Assembly (NCBI RefSeq): GCF_963678875.1
Contig: NZ_OY787456.1
Coordinates: forward strand, 868,001 to 932,000
From: an uncultured Hyphomonas sp.
GTDB taxonomy: Bacteria; Pseudomonadota; Alphaproteobacteria; Caulobacterales; Hyphomonadaceae
Reading direction: 5' to 3'
DNA length: 64,000 nucleotides
The translations under genes were made by a program, and so were the position numbers. How positions within the stretch are numbered: position 1 is the stretch's first letter; each line of letters starts with the position of its first letter. Shown one piece after another: positions 27,242-34,082 of the stretch. The notes beneath the pieces were generated by a model. It saw only the letters and a list, made by a program, of their open reading frames with translations. It did no database searches and was not told where the DNA came from.

Positions 27242-27721
27242 ATGAAACTCAACGAACTGTCCCCCGCTGAAGGCTCCACCAAGCAGCGCATGCGCATTGG
27301 CCGCGGCGTCGGCTCAGGCAAGGGCAAGACGGGTGGCCGCGGTGTTAAAGGTCAAAAGGCCCGTTCCGGCGTTGCCATCAATGGCTTCGAAGGCGGCCAG
27401 ATGCCGATCTACATGCGCCTGCCGAAGCGCGGCTTCACCCCGCGCGGCCAGAAGACGATGTCCTGGGTCAACCTGGGCCGCGTCACCAAGGCTGTCGAAG
27501 CCGGCAAGCTGGACGCATCGAACGTGACTGAAGAGACGCTGGTCGCTTCCGGTCTCGTGCGTAACGTCCGCGATGGCGTTCGCCTGCTGGCCAAAGGCCC
27601 GGCTCCGAAGAACCTCAACATCACAGTGACCGGAGCCTCCAAGGCTGCCATCGAAGCCGTTGAAAAGGCTGGCGGTAAGGTGACGGTCACGGGTGCCTCG
27701 AAAGACACGGCTGCAGAATAA
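27242..27721 (+). CDS. rplO: 50S ribosomal protein L15
   Basis: The 159-residue protein begins MKLNELSPAEGSTKQRMRIGRG and has the Gly-rich L15 extension GSGKGKTGGRGVKGQKARSG and the fold around GFTPRGQKTMSWVNLGRV. ATG 27242 is selected by homology; upstream in-frame codons lie in the 58-nt gap after rpmD. Confidence 0.98.
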   Translation: MKLNELSPAEGSTKQRMRIGRGVGSGKGKTGGRGVKGQKARSGVAINGFEGGQMPIYMRLPKRGFTPRGQKTMSWVNLGRVTKAVEAGKLDASNVTEETLVASGLVRNVRDGVRLLAKGPAPKNLNITVTGASKAAIEAVEKAGGKVTVTGASKDTAAE

Positions 27722-27757
27722 ACAGCGGTTTTTACCCGGAACCCCTTCACAAACACC

Positions 27758-27791
27758 GTGACGCCGCCGATTTTGGCGGCGCACGCATTTT
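27758..27791 (+). promoter_or_regulatory. hairpin with T-run before secY
   Basis: GTGACGCCGCC (27758-27768) pairs with GGCGGCGCAC (27775-27784) with one bulged A, and TTTT follows at 27788-27791 after a 3-nt gap. It may be a weak attenuator ahead of secY. Confidence 0.4.
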
Positions 27792-27809
27792 CAGGGAGAT
27801 CGAGCGTCG

Positions 27810-29168
27810 ATGGCCAATGCCGCAGAACAGATGGCTCGCAATGTAAATCTTGGAACCTTCGCCAAGGCCAAGGACCTCCAGAACCGCATCCTGTTTACTC
27901 TTGGCATGTTGCTGCTCTACCGGCTCGGCACATTTGTCCCGATTCCAGGGCTCGATCCGGTTGCTTACGCGTCGATCTTCGAAAGCCAGTCCGGCGGCCT
28001 GCTCGGCAACATGAACATGTTTGCCGGTGGGGCAGTGGAGCGGATGGGGATCTTCGCCCTGAACGTGATGCCCTACATTACCGCCTCCATCATCATCCAG
28101 ATGATGACCCAGGCCTCTCCGACGCTTGAAAAGCTGAAGAAGGAAGGCGAGGCGGGCCGCAAGCAGATCAACCAGTATACCCGCTACCTGACGCTGGCCT
28201 TCGCGCTGGTGCAGTCCTTCGCGATTTCGTCCGGCCTGTCACACGTCCGGATCGACGGGATTGCCGGGCCGTTCTTCATCCTGACCGGTGTGGTGACCCT
28301 TACGGGCGGCACGATGCTGCTGATGTGGATGGGTGAGCAGATCACCGCACGCGGCATCGGCAACGGCGTCTCGCTGATCATTTTTGCCGGCATCGTGGCC
28401 GAGTTGCCGAAGGCGATCGTCAACCTGATCAGCCAGGCGCGTGCGACGTCGGTCAATGTGGTGTTCGTCATCGCGATCGCCGCCATGGTGATCGCGCTGG
28501 TTGTCTTCATCGTGTTCATGGAGCGCTCGCAGCGCCGATTGCTGATCCAGTATCCGAAGCGCCAGCAGGCACATGGATTCGCACAGGGGCAGAAAAGCTT
28601 CCTGCCGCTGAAGATCAACACGTCGGGCGTGATTCCCCCGATCTTCGCCTCGGCCCTGCTGATGCTGCCGCTCACGGTGGTTGGCTTCATGGGTGGCAAT
28701 GCTGCGGGTGGCGCAACGGACACGGAAGTGAACGGTATCCTTTCCTGGCTCGCGGCCAACTTCTCGGCCGGCACCTGGACGCACATCATTTCCTACAGCG
28801 TGCTCGTGATCTTCTTCACGTTCTTCTACACCTCGATCATGTTTAATCCCGAGGAAACGGCCGATAACCTCCGGAAATATGGCGGTTTTATTCCCGGCAT
28901 CCGGCCTGGGTCAAACACCGCAGCCTACTTTGACTATGTGCTGACCCGCCTCACCGTGATCGGCGCGCTCTATTTGACCTTTGTCTGTGTTCTGCCCGAA
29001 CTGCTTCGGCGGTATTACCCGGAGATCCCGTTTTACATCGGGGGCACGTCGCTGCTGATCGTGGTGTCGGTGACCATGGACACCGTGACGCAGATACAGT
29101 CGCATTTGATTGCGCATCAATATGAAGGCATGATCAAGAAGTCCAAGCTCGGGGGCCGGAAGAAATGA
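27810..29168 (+). CDS. secY: preprotein translocase channel subunit SecY
   Basis: The 452-residue protein has ten predicted membrane helices. The first is LGMLLLYRLGTFVPIPGLD; the plug region follows (GGLLGNMNMFAGGAVERMGIFALNVMPYI), then the cytoplasmic loop (ERSQRRLLIQYPKRQ) and FYTSIMFNPEETADNLRKYGGFIPGIRPG. With SecE and SecG it forms the protein-conducting channel in the inner membrane. Its stop overlaps the adk start (ATGA). Confidence 0.99.
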   Translation: MANAAEQMARNVNLGTFAKAKDLQNRILFTLGMLLLYRLGTFVPIPGLDPVAYASIFESQSGGLLGNMNMFAGGAVERMGIFALNVMPYITASIIIQMMTQASPTLEKLKKEGEAGRKQINQYTRYLTLAFALVQSFAISSGLSHVRIDGIAGPFFILTGVVTLTGGTMLLMWMGEQITARGIGNGVSLIIFAGIVAELPKAIVNLISQARATSVNVVFVIAIAAMVIALVVFIVFMERSQRRLLIQYPKRQQAHGFAQGQKSFLPLKINTSGVIPPIFASALLMLPLTVVGFMGGNAAGGATDTEVNGILSWLAANFSAGTWTHIISYSVLVIFFTFFYTSIMFNPEETADNLRKYGGFIPGIRPGSNTAAYFDYVLTRLTVIGALYLTFVCVLPELLRRYYPEIPFYIGGTSLLIVVSVTMDTVTQIQSHLIAHQYEGMIKKSKLGGRKK

Positions 29169-29734
29169 ATTTGATACTGTTCGGGCCGCCTGCGGCCGGG
29201 AAGGGTACGCAAGCGAAACGTCTGGTCGAGGAGCGCGGTTTCATCCAGCTTTCCACCGGCGACATGCTGCGGGCCGCTCGCGCATCGGGCTCTGAGTTGG
29301 GCCAGCGCGTCGCCACGATCATGGACGAGGGGGGGCTTGTCTCCGACGAGATCGTGATTGCCCTGATCGACGAACAGCTCACCGCCAATCAGGGCGCCGC
29401 CGGATTCATCTTCGACGGTTTCCCGCGCACAGTTGGCCAGGCAGCTGCCCTGGACGAGTTGCTGAAGTCGCGTGGTACGGAAGTGAACCGTGTGATCCGT
29501 CTGGTCGTCGATGACGAACAGCTGCTGGCGCGCGTGACCAAGCGTTTTGAAGAGCAGGGGCGCAAGGACGACAATCCGGAAACCTTCTCGAAACGTCTTG
29601 AGAAGTACTATGAGGACACAGCGCCTCTGGTGCCGATTTACGCCGAGCGGAGCATCCTGACGGAAGTCGACGGGATGGCCTCTATTGACCAGGTTGCCGG
29701 GCAGATCGACGCTGCGCTGAAAGAGACGGCATAA
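29165..29734 (+). CDS. adk: adenylate kinase
   Basis: The 189-residue enzyme interconverts ATP + AMP and 2 ADP. It has the P-loop GPPAAGKGTQAKRL, the AMP-binding STGDMLRAA and FDGFPRTVGQA, and a short LID (RFEEQGRKDDNPETFSKRL), so it is the short, zinc-free class. It is translationally coupled to secY by a 4-nt overlap, a common alphaproteobacterial arrangement. Confidence 0.97.
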   Translation: MNLILFGPPAAGKGTQAKRLVEERGFIQLSTGDMLRAARASGSELGQRVATIMDEGGLVSDEIVIALIDEQLTANQGAAGFIFDGFPRTVGQAAALDELLKSRGTEVNRVIRLVVDDEQLLARVTKRFEEQGRKDDNPETFSKRLEKYYEDTAPLVPIYAERSILTEVDGMASIDQVAGQIDAALKETA

Positions 29735-29750
29735 AGCTGGGATTCCGCTG

Positions 29751-29778
29751 TTGACGCGTTAATTTCCCCAGTTATAAG
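29751..29778 (+). promoter_or_regulatory. promoter for rpsM-rpsK-rpoA-rplQ
   Basis: TTGACG (29751-29756), 16 nt, TATAAG (29773-29778), close to consensus. Transcription would begin near 29785, giving a leader of about 98 nt before rpsM, with a terminator-like hairpin inside it. Confidence 0.7.
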
Positions 29779-29809
29779 CCTCCATTCTTAGCTTAAGGCT
29801 TAATCGCCG

Positions 29810-29848
29810 GCGCGCGAGGCGGACCGTTTTCCGGCTCGGCGCGCTTTT
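29810..29848 (+). terminator. terminator/attenuator in rpsM leader
   Basis: GCGCGC-GAG (29810-29818) pairs with CTC-G-GCGCGC (29835-29844), and TTTT follows at 29845-29848. It lies 20 nt before the rpsM ribosome binding site and downstream of the promoter at 29751, so it can control entry into the alpha operon. Confidence 0.55.
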
Positions 29849-29882
29849 AATGTTTGAACAGTCCGCTTGAGGAGAACCGGCT

Positions 29883-30251
29883 TTGGCCCGTATTGCAGGC
29901 GTAAATATCCCGACCAACAAGCGCGTCGTCATTGCGCTGCGGTACATCCATGGCATTGGTCCGGCCTTCGCACAGGAAATCTGCGAAAAGGTGGGCGTCG
30001 ACGCGTCTCGCCGCGTGAACGAACTGACCGACGCCGAGGTCATCAAGATCCGCGAAACGATCGACGCTGACTACATGGTTGAGGGTGACCTTCGCCGCGA
30101 CACGTCCATGAACATCAAGCGCCTGATGGATCTTGGCTGCTACCGTGGCCTGCGCCATCGCCGCAAGCTGCCGGTTCGCGGTCAGCGGACGCACACCAAC
30201 GCCCGTACCCGCAAGGGTCCGGCCAAGCCGATCGCCGGCAAGAAGAAGTAA
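29883..30251 (+). CDS. rpsM: 30S ribosomal protein S13 (TTG start)
   Basis: The 122-residue protein reads (M)ARIAGVNIPTNKRVVIALRYIHGIG and has the RRDTSMNIKRLMDLGCYRGLRHRR helix-turn region and Arg/Lys tail. S13 forms bridges B1a/B1b with the large subunit. The first codon is TTG 29883: the conserved N-terminus begins exactly there, and GAGGAG (29869-29874) is ideally spaced. A weak start codon on an abundant ribosomal protein is unusual. Confidence 0.97.
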   Translation: MARIAGVNIPTNKRVVIALRYIHGIGPAFAQEICEKVGVDASRRVNELTDAEVIKIRETIDADYMVEGDLRRDTSMNIKRLMDLGCYRGLRHRRKLPVRGQRTHTNARTRKGPAKPIAGKKK

Positions 30252-30264
30252 GGGGTAGTTCGTC

Positions 30265-30654
30265 ATGGCTCGTGAAGCGACCCGCGTCCGCCGCAAGGAA
30301 CGCAAGAACATCACCTCGGGTGTTGTTCACGTGAACTCCAGCTTCAACAACACGATGGTTACCATCACCGACGCGCAGGGGAACACCATCTCCTGGTCTT
30401 CGTCGGGCACGATGGGCTTCAAGGGTTCGCGCAAGTCGACCCCTTACGCTGCCCAGATGGCTGCTGAAGACGCTGCGAAGAAGGCCATGGAACATGGCCT
30501 GCAAACCGTCGAGGTTCTCGTCCGTGGTCCGGGTTCGGGCCGTGAGAGCGCACTTCGTGCCCTTCAGGCTGCTGGCCTGACGGTTACGGCGATCAGCGAC
30601 ACCACGCCGATCCCGCACAATGGGTGCCGCCCGCCGAAACGCCGCCGCGTCTAA
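30265..30654 (+). CDS. rpsK: 30S ribosomal protein S11
   Basis: The 129-residue protein has GVVHVNSSFNNTMVTITDAQGN, SSSGTMGFKGSRKSTPYAAQ and the C-terminal DTTPIPHNGCRPPKRRRV. S11 forms the 30S platform with S6 and S18. The gap to rpoA (67 nt) holds a hairpin with a T-run. Confidence 0.99.
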   Translation: MAREATRVRRKERKNITSGVVHVNSSFNNTMVTITDAQGNTISWSSSGTMGFKGSRKSTPYAAQMAAEDAAKKAMEHGLQTVEVLVRGPGSGRESALRALQAAGLTVTAISDTTPIPHNGCRPPKRRRV

Positions 30655-30655
30655 A

Positions 30656-30707
30656 CGGATTGAACCTTCCCGGTGGCGCGACCATATCGCGCCGCCATCC
30701 GCTTTTT
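30656..30707 (+). terminator. attenuator-like hairpin between rpsK and rpoA
   Basis: GGTGGCGCGA (30672-30681) pairs with TCGCGCCGCC (30687-30696); an outer CGGAT/ATCCG helix (30656-30660 / 30697-30701) extends it, and T5 follows at 30703-30707. Partial termination would lower rpoA relative to rpsK. Confidence 0.5.
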
Positions 30708-30721
30708 GAGGATCGCCACAC

Positions 30722-31759
30722 ATGGCCGAGAACACCGCCGTCAACGACCGCAACTGGAAAGAACTGATCCGCCCGAACCGTCCGGTGGTTCAGGCCGGAT
30801 ACGACCCGAAGCGCAAGGCGAAGCTCGTGATCGAGCCGCTGGAGCGTGGCTATGGTACGACGCTGGGCAACGCCCTGCGCCGCGTGCTGCTGTCCTCGCT
30901 GCAAGGCGCTGCCATCATTGGCGTCCAGATCGACAACGTCGTTCACGAATTCTCCGCCATTCCGGGTGTGCGTGAAGACGTCACCACGATCGTCCTGAAC
31001 CTGAAGCAGGTCGCGATCTTCATGGAAAGCGACACCACCAAGCGCATGGTCCTGAAAGCGACCGGCCCGGGTGAAGTGAAAGCTGGCCAGATCGAGACCT
31101 CCGGCGACACGAAGATCCTCAACCCGGATCACGTGATCTGTACGCTCGACGACGGCGCAGAAGTCCGCATGGAATTCACCGTCGCCACCGGCAAGGGCTA
31201 TGTCCCGGCCGAGGCGCACCGTCCGGAAGATGCACCGATCGGCTATATCCCGATCGACGCCATCTATTCGCCGGTCCGCCGCGTTGGCTACCAGGTAGAA
31301 GACACCCGCGAAGGCACGAAGCTGGACTTCGACAAGCTGACCCTCGACATCGAAACCGATGGCTCGGTCACGCCGGAAGATTCCGTTGCTTACGCCGCTC
31401 GTATCCTGCAGGACCAGCTGCAGCTCTTCATCAACTTCGAAGAGCCGACGCTGGAAGCCGGCACGCAGACCGAAGAAACCGACCTCGGCTTCAACCCGGT
31501 CCTTCTCAAGAAGGTGGATGAGCTGGAGCTCTCCGTGCGTTCGGCCAACTGCCTGAAGAACGACAACATCGTTTACATCGGTGACCTGATCCAGAAGTCG
31601 GAAGCGGAAATGCTTCGCACTCCGAACTTCGGCCGCAAGTCGCTGAACGAAATCAAGGAAGTCCTCGCTGGTCTTGGCCTGCACCTCGGCATGGAAGTGC
31701 CGGATTGGCCGCCGGAAGACATCGAAGGCCTTGCCAAGAAATACGACGACCACCTCTAG
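30722..31759 (+). CDS. rpoA: DNA-directed RNA polymerase subunit alpha
   Basis: The 345-residue protein has the N-terminal assembly domain (EPLERGYGTTLGNALRRVLLSSLQGAA, then HEFSAIPGVREDV) and the C-terminal domain that contacts UP elements and activators (LELSVRSANCLKNDNIVYIGDL, RTPNFGRKSLNEIKEVLAGLGLHLGM). It dimerises to scaffold RNA polymerase assembly. Its place between rpsK and rplQ is canonical. Confidence 0.99.
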   Translation: MAENTAVNDRNWKELIRPNRPVVQAGYDPKRKAKLVIEPLERGYGTTLGNALRRVLLSSLQGAAIIGVQIDNVVHEFSAIPGVREDVTTIVLNLKQVAIFMESDTTKRMVLKATGPGEVKAGQIETSGDTKILNPDHVICTLDDGAEVRMEFTVATGKGYVPAEAHRPEDAPIGYIPIDAIYSPVRRVGYQVEDTREGTKLDFDKLTLDIETDGSVTPEDSVAYAARILQDQLQLFINFEEPTLEAGTQTEETDLGFNPVLLKKVDELELSVRSANCLKNDNIVYIGDLIQKSEAEMLRTPNFGRKSLNEIKEVLAGLGLHLGMEVPDWPPEDIEGLAKKYDDHL

Positions 31760-31807
31760 GACCCAGAACAGCCGGGGGCCTGACCACCTCCTGTAAGGAT
31801 TGAAACC

Positions 31808-32227
31808 ATGCGCCATCGCCTTGGATACCGCAAACTGAACAAGACGACTTCGCACCGCAAGGCGATGTTCGCCAACATGGCTGCAAGCCTGATCGAGCAT
31901 GAGCAGATCGTTACGACCCTGCCCAAAGCGAAGGAAATGGCGCCGCTGATGGACAAGTTGGTGACCCTGGCCAAGAAGGGCGACCTCGCTGCCCGCCGCC
32001 AGGCGCTCTCCAAGGTCCGCGACGAAGAGGCTGTCCGCAAGCTGTTCGACGTTTTCGGCGACCGCTACAAGGATCGCAATGGCGGCTACACCCGCGTGCT
32101 GAAAGCTGGCTTCCGCCATGGCGACAACGCACCGGTTGCTGTCCTGGAAATGGTCGACCGTGACGAGACGGCCAAAGGCGCAGCCGACAAGGCCCGCCAC
32201 GAGGCTGAACTCGAAGCCGGCGAATAA
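31808..32227 (+). CDS. rplQ: 50S ribosomal protein L17
   Basis: The 139-residue protein (MRHRLGYRKLNKTTSHRKAMFANMAASL) has the L17 core and GGYTRVLKAGFRHGDNAPVAVLEMVDR, with a short acidic-Ala tail. It ends the alpha operon and is followed by a strong terminator. Confidence 0.98.
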   Translation: MRHRLGYRKLNKTTSHRKAMFANMAASLIEHEQIVTTLPKAKEMAPLMDKLVTLAKKGDLAARRQALSKVRDEEAVRKLFDVFGDRYKDRNGGYTRVLKAGFRHGDNAPVAVLEMVDRDETAKGAADKARHEAELEAGE

Positions 32228-32263
32228 TCCGCGCAAAGAATTTTCCGCAAGGAAATCAAAGAG

Positions 32264-32290
32264 CCCCGGAGTTTTCCTCCGGGGTTTTTT
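32264..32290 (+). terminator. alpha-operon intrinsic terminator
   Basis: CCCCGGAG (32264-32271) pairs with CTCCGGGG (32277-32284) around a TTTTC loop, followed by T6 (32285-32290). It closes the ribosomal protein superoperon. Confidence 0.93.
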
Positions 32291-32300
32291 GTTTTTGCAG

Positions 32301-32329
32301 TTGACGCATTTTCCCTCATCCATCATACG
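32301..32329 (+). promoter_or_regulatory. promoter of the rplQ-rtcB intergenic unit
   Basis: TTGACG (32301-32306), 17 nt, CATACG (32324-32329). It lies 11 nt after the rplQ terminator and would start transcription near 32337. Confidence 0.5.
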
Positions 32330-32336
32330 GCGCCTC

Positions 32337-32516
32337 CATTCAGCAACGGAGCGGCGCGATGTCCTATCGAGTCACCAATCAGCCAAGGAAGGACGCGACC
32401 CTGAGCGAGGGGCCCGCTGTTTTCCGTATGGAGGTTGCTGGATAGGGCTGGTTGTCAGCCCGGGGCCGAAAGGTCTTATGCCGCCCTCCGCGCGTTCCGC
32501 CCGGAGGGTTTTCTTT
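32337..32516 (+). ncRNA. candidate short transcript or rtcB leader
   Basis: The promoter at 32301 and a terminator (CCCTCCG 32484-32490 / CGGAGGG 32502-32508, then TTTTCTTTT) delimit about 180 nt. It contains a 28-codon open frame at 32359-32445 (ATG with GGAG upstream, starting MSYRVTNQ) and short inverted repeats. It does not match the SRP, 6S, tmRNA or RNase P signatures I know. It may be a small RNA, a small-protein mRNA or an attenuated rtcB leader. The rest of the 360-nt rplQ-rtcB gap holds only the rtcB ribosome binding region. Confidence 0.4.
32484..32516 (+). terminator. intrinsic terminator upstream of rtcB
   Basis: CCCTCCG (32484-32490) and CGGAGGG (32502-32508) form a 7-bp GC stem with an 11-nt loop, followed by TTTTCTTTT. 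No annotated gene ends just before it. Confidence 0.65.
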
Positions 32517-32587
32517 TCTCTCTCACCCAAAGGGATTCGCGCGGAGGGCTTCTCAGGAGGGGTCTGCCGGGAGCAGACTGCGAAACG

Positions 32588-33799
32588 ATGAGTGAGTTTG
32601 AAGTGTTCGAAACCTTCGCCGGTGGCCGTATCAAGGCCTGGGTGAAAGGCGTGCCGGTGGAAGACGCCGCGCGCGAGCAGCTGGAAAATGTCGCCGGGCT
32701 GCCGTTCGTGCACTCGCACCTTGCGGTCATGCCTGACGTGCACTTCGGGCGCGGCGCAACGGTCGGTTCGGTCATCCCCACAAAGGGGGCGATCATTCCG
32801 GCTGCCGTCGGTGTCGACATCGGCTGCGGCATGATGGCGGTGCGCACCAGCCTGACATCGAACGACCTGCCGGATAGCCTCGCGGCCGTCCGAAGCGGGA
32901 TCGAGCGGAAGGTGCCAGTCGGCAACGGACCGGGCGGCAATCACAAGGACACCCCGTCGCGTGCGGCTTCAGCCTTGCGACGGTCGGGGCTCGACGAGCG
33001 GCTTGAACTGATCCTCGCGAAGCACAAGCGCATCCAGCGCACGAAGTTCGCGACTCAGCTTGGCACGCTCGGCGGCGGCAACCATTTCATCGAGCTTTGT
33101 CTCGATGAAGAGGACCGCGTCTGGGTGATGCTCCATTCCGGCTCACGCGGTACGGGCAACATTCTCGGCACCTATTTCATCCAGGAAGCCCGCGAGGCGC
33201 TGGAGAAGCGGGTGCTCGGCTATCACGTGCCGGACAAGGACCTCGCCTTCTTCGTGGAGGGGGAGGAAATGTTCGACGACTATGTGATGGCTGTCGGCTG
33301 GGCGCAGGAATATGCGCGCCTGAACCGAGAGGTGATGATGTACCGTGTGCTGATCGCCCTGCGTGATCAGCTCCCGGCCTTCTCGCTCGGCAAGATGGCG
33401 GTGAACTGCCACCACAACTATGTGGAGCGGGAACGCCATTTCGGTGCTGATGTCTGGGTGACCCGCAAAGGTGCTGTGCGCGCCGGTGAGGGGGAGCTTG
33501 GTATCATTCCGGGTTCGATGGGGGCGAAATCCTTCATTGTGCGCGGGAAGGGACATGCCGAGTCGTTCTGCTCGTGCTCGCACGGGGCGGGACGGGTCAT
33601 GTCTCGTGCCGAAGCCAAGCGCACCTTTACGGTGGACGACCACCTCGCCGCAACGGCGGGTGTGGAATGCCGCAAGGACGCTGGTGTCATTGACGAAACG
33701 CCGATGGCCTACAAGGATATCGACGCCGTCATGGCGGCCCAGTCCGACCTTGTGGAGATCGTCCATACGCTGAAGCAGATCGTGTGTGTCAAAGGTTGA
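32588..33799 (+). CDS. rtcB: RNA-splicing ligase RtcB
   Basis: The 403-residue protein matches RtcB, which joins 2',3'-cyclic-phosphate (or 3'-phosphate) and 5'-hydroxyl RNA ends with GTP and manganese. Visible metal and guanylate motifs are VDIGCGM (near 91), LGGGNHFIE, the HSGSRGTGN loop, NCHHNYVE, and CSCSHGAGRVMSR near the end. ATG 32588 (MSEFEVFETFAGG) is chosen by homology; the frame is open for 150 nt upstream. No rtcA or RtcR activator is adjacent, so regulation may come from the leader at 32301-32516. Confidence 0.95.
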   Translation: MSEFEVFETFAGGRIKAWVKGVPVEDAAREQLENVAGLPFVHSHLAVMPDVHFGRGATVGSVIPTKGAIIPAAVGVDIGCGMMAVRTSLTSNDLPDSLAAVRSGIERKVPVGNGPGGNHKDTPSRAASALRRSGLDERLELILAKHKRIQRTKFATQLGTLGGGNHFIELCLDEEDRVWVMLHSGSRGTGNILGTYFIQEAREALEKRVLGYHVPDKDLAFFVEGEEMFDDYVMAVGWAQEYARLNREVMMYRVLIALRDQLPAFSLGKMAVNCHHNYVERERHFGADVWVTRKGAVRAGEGELGIIPGSMGAKSFIVRGKGHAESFCSCSHGAGRVMSRAEAKRTFTVDDHLAATAGVECRKDAGVIDETPMAYKDIDAVMAAQSDLVEIVHTLKQIVCVKG

Positions 33800-33821
33800 T
33801 CGAATAAATTTCGGTGTAGCC

Positions 33822-33850
33822 TTGACAGCGAATGGTGGCTCCCCTTATAC
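33822..33850 (+). promoter_or_regulatory. near-consensus sigma-70 promoter
   Basis: TTGACA (33822-33827), exactly 17 nt, TTATAC (33845-33850). This is the best promoter match in the window. It lies just after rtcB and drives rightward. Confidence 0.8.
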
Positions 33851-33862
33851 GCCACCTTCCTC

Positions 33863-33896
33863 TTGACCAGCCATCCGTGCTCGGATGGCTGGTCAA
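33863..33896 (+). promoter_or_regulatory. perfect 15-bp hairpin at the start of the leader
   Basis: TTGACCAGCCATCCG (33863-33877) and its exact complement (33882-33896) flank a TGCT loop. The hairpin begins about 6 nt after the predicted transcription start. No T-run follows (ACCAACCAACGG), so it is more likely a 5' stabiliser or regulatory element than a terminator. Confidence 0.65.
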
Positions 33897-33917
33897 ACCA
33901 ACCAACGGACTAAACAG

Positions 33918-34007
33918 ATGAAGCACGGTTGTACAACAACAATCCTGCTCCTCAGTCGATGGGGAGCGCAGTCAGCGTCCCCCGTGCGTTTGCCGGTGGG
34001 CGTCTGA
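33918..34007 (+). CDS. possible 29-residue leader peptide
   Basis: An open frame from ATG 33918 to TGA reads MKHGCTTTILLLSRWGAQ and onward, and lies in the transcript leader of the next gene. It has no clear Shine-Dalgarno sequence. Three threonines followed by ILLL recall an attenuation peptide, but no amino acid biosynthesis gene follows. Very tentative. Confidence 0.25.
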   Translation: MKHGCTTTILLLSRWGAQSASPVRLPVGV

Positions 34008-34082
34008 CCTCACAATTTTTCTGACTTCAATCTGTCCGTGCCCGGTATCCCGGCATGCGGACGATCTGGAAGGAGGTGGATC

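Noticed and set aside
32337..32516. SRP RNA, 6S RNA, tmRNA or RNase P RNA in the rtcB leader
   Set aside because: None of their conserved core motifs is present.
32435..32587. N-terminal extension of rtcB
   Set aside because: It would translate through a clear intrinsic terminator and is unlike RtcB.
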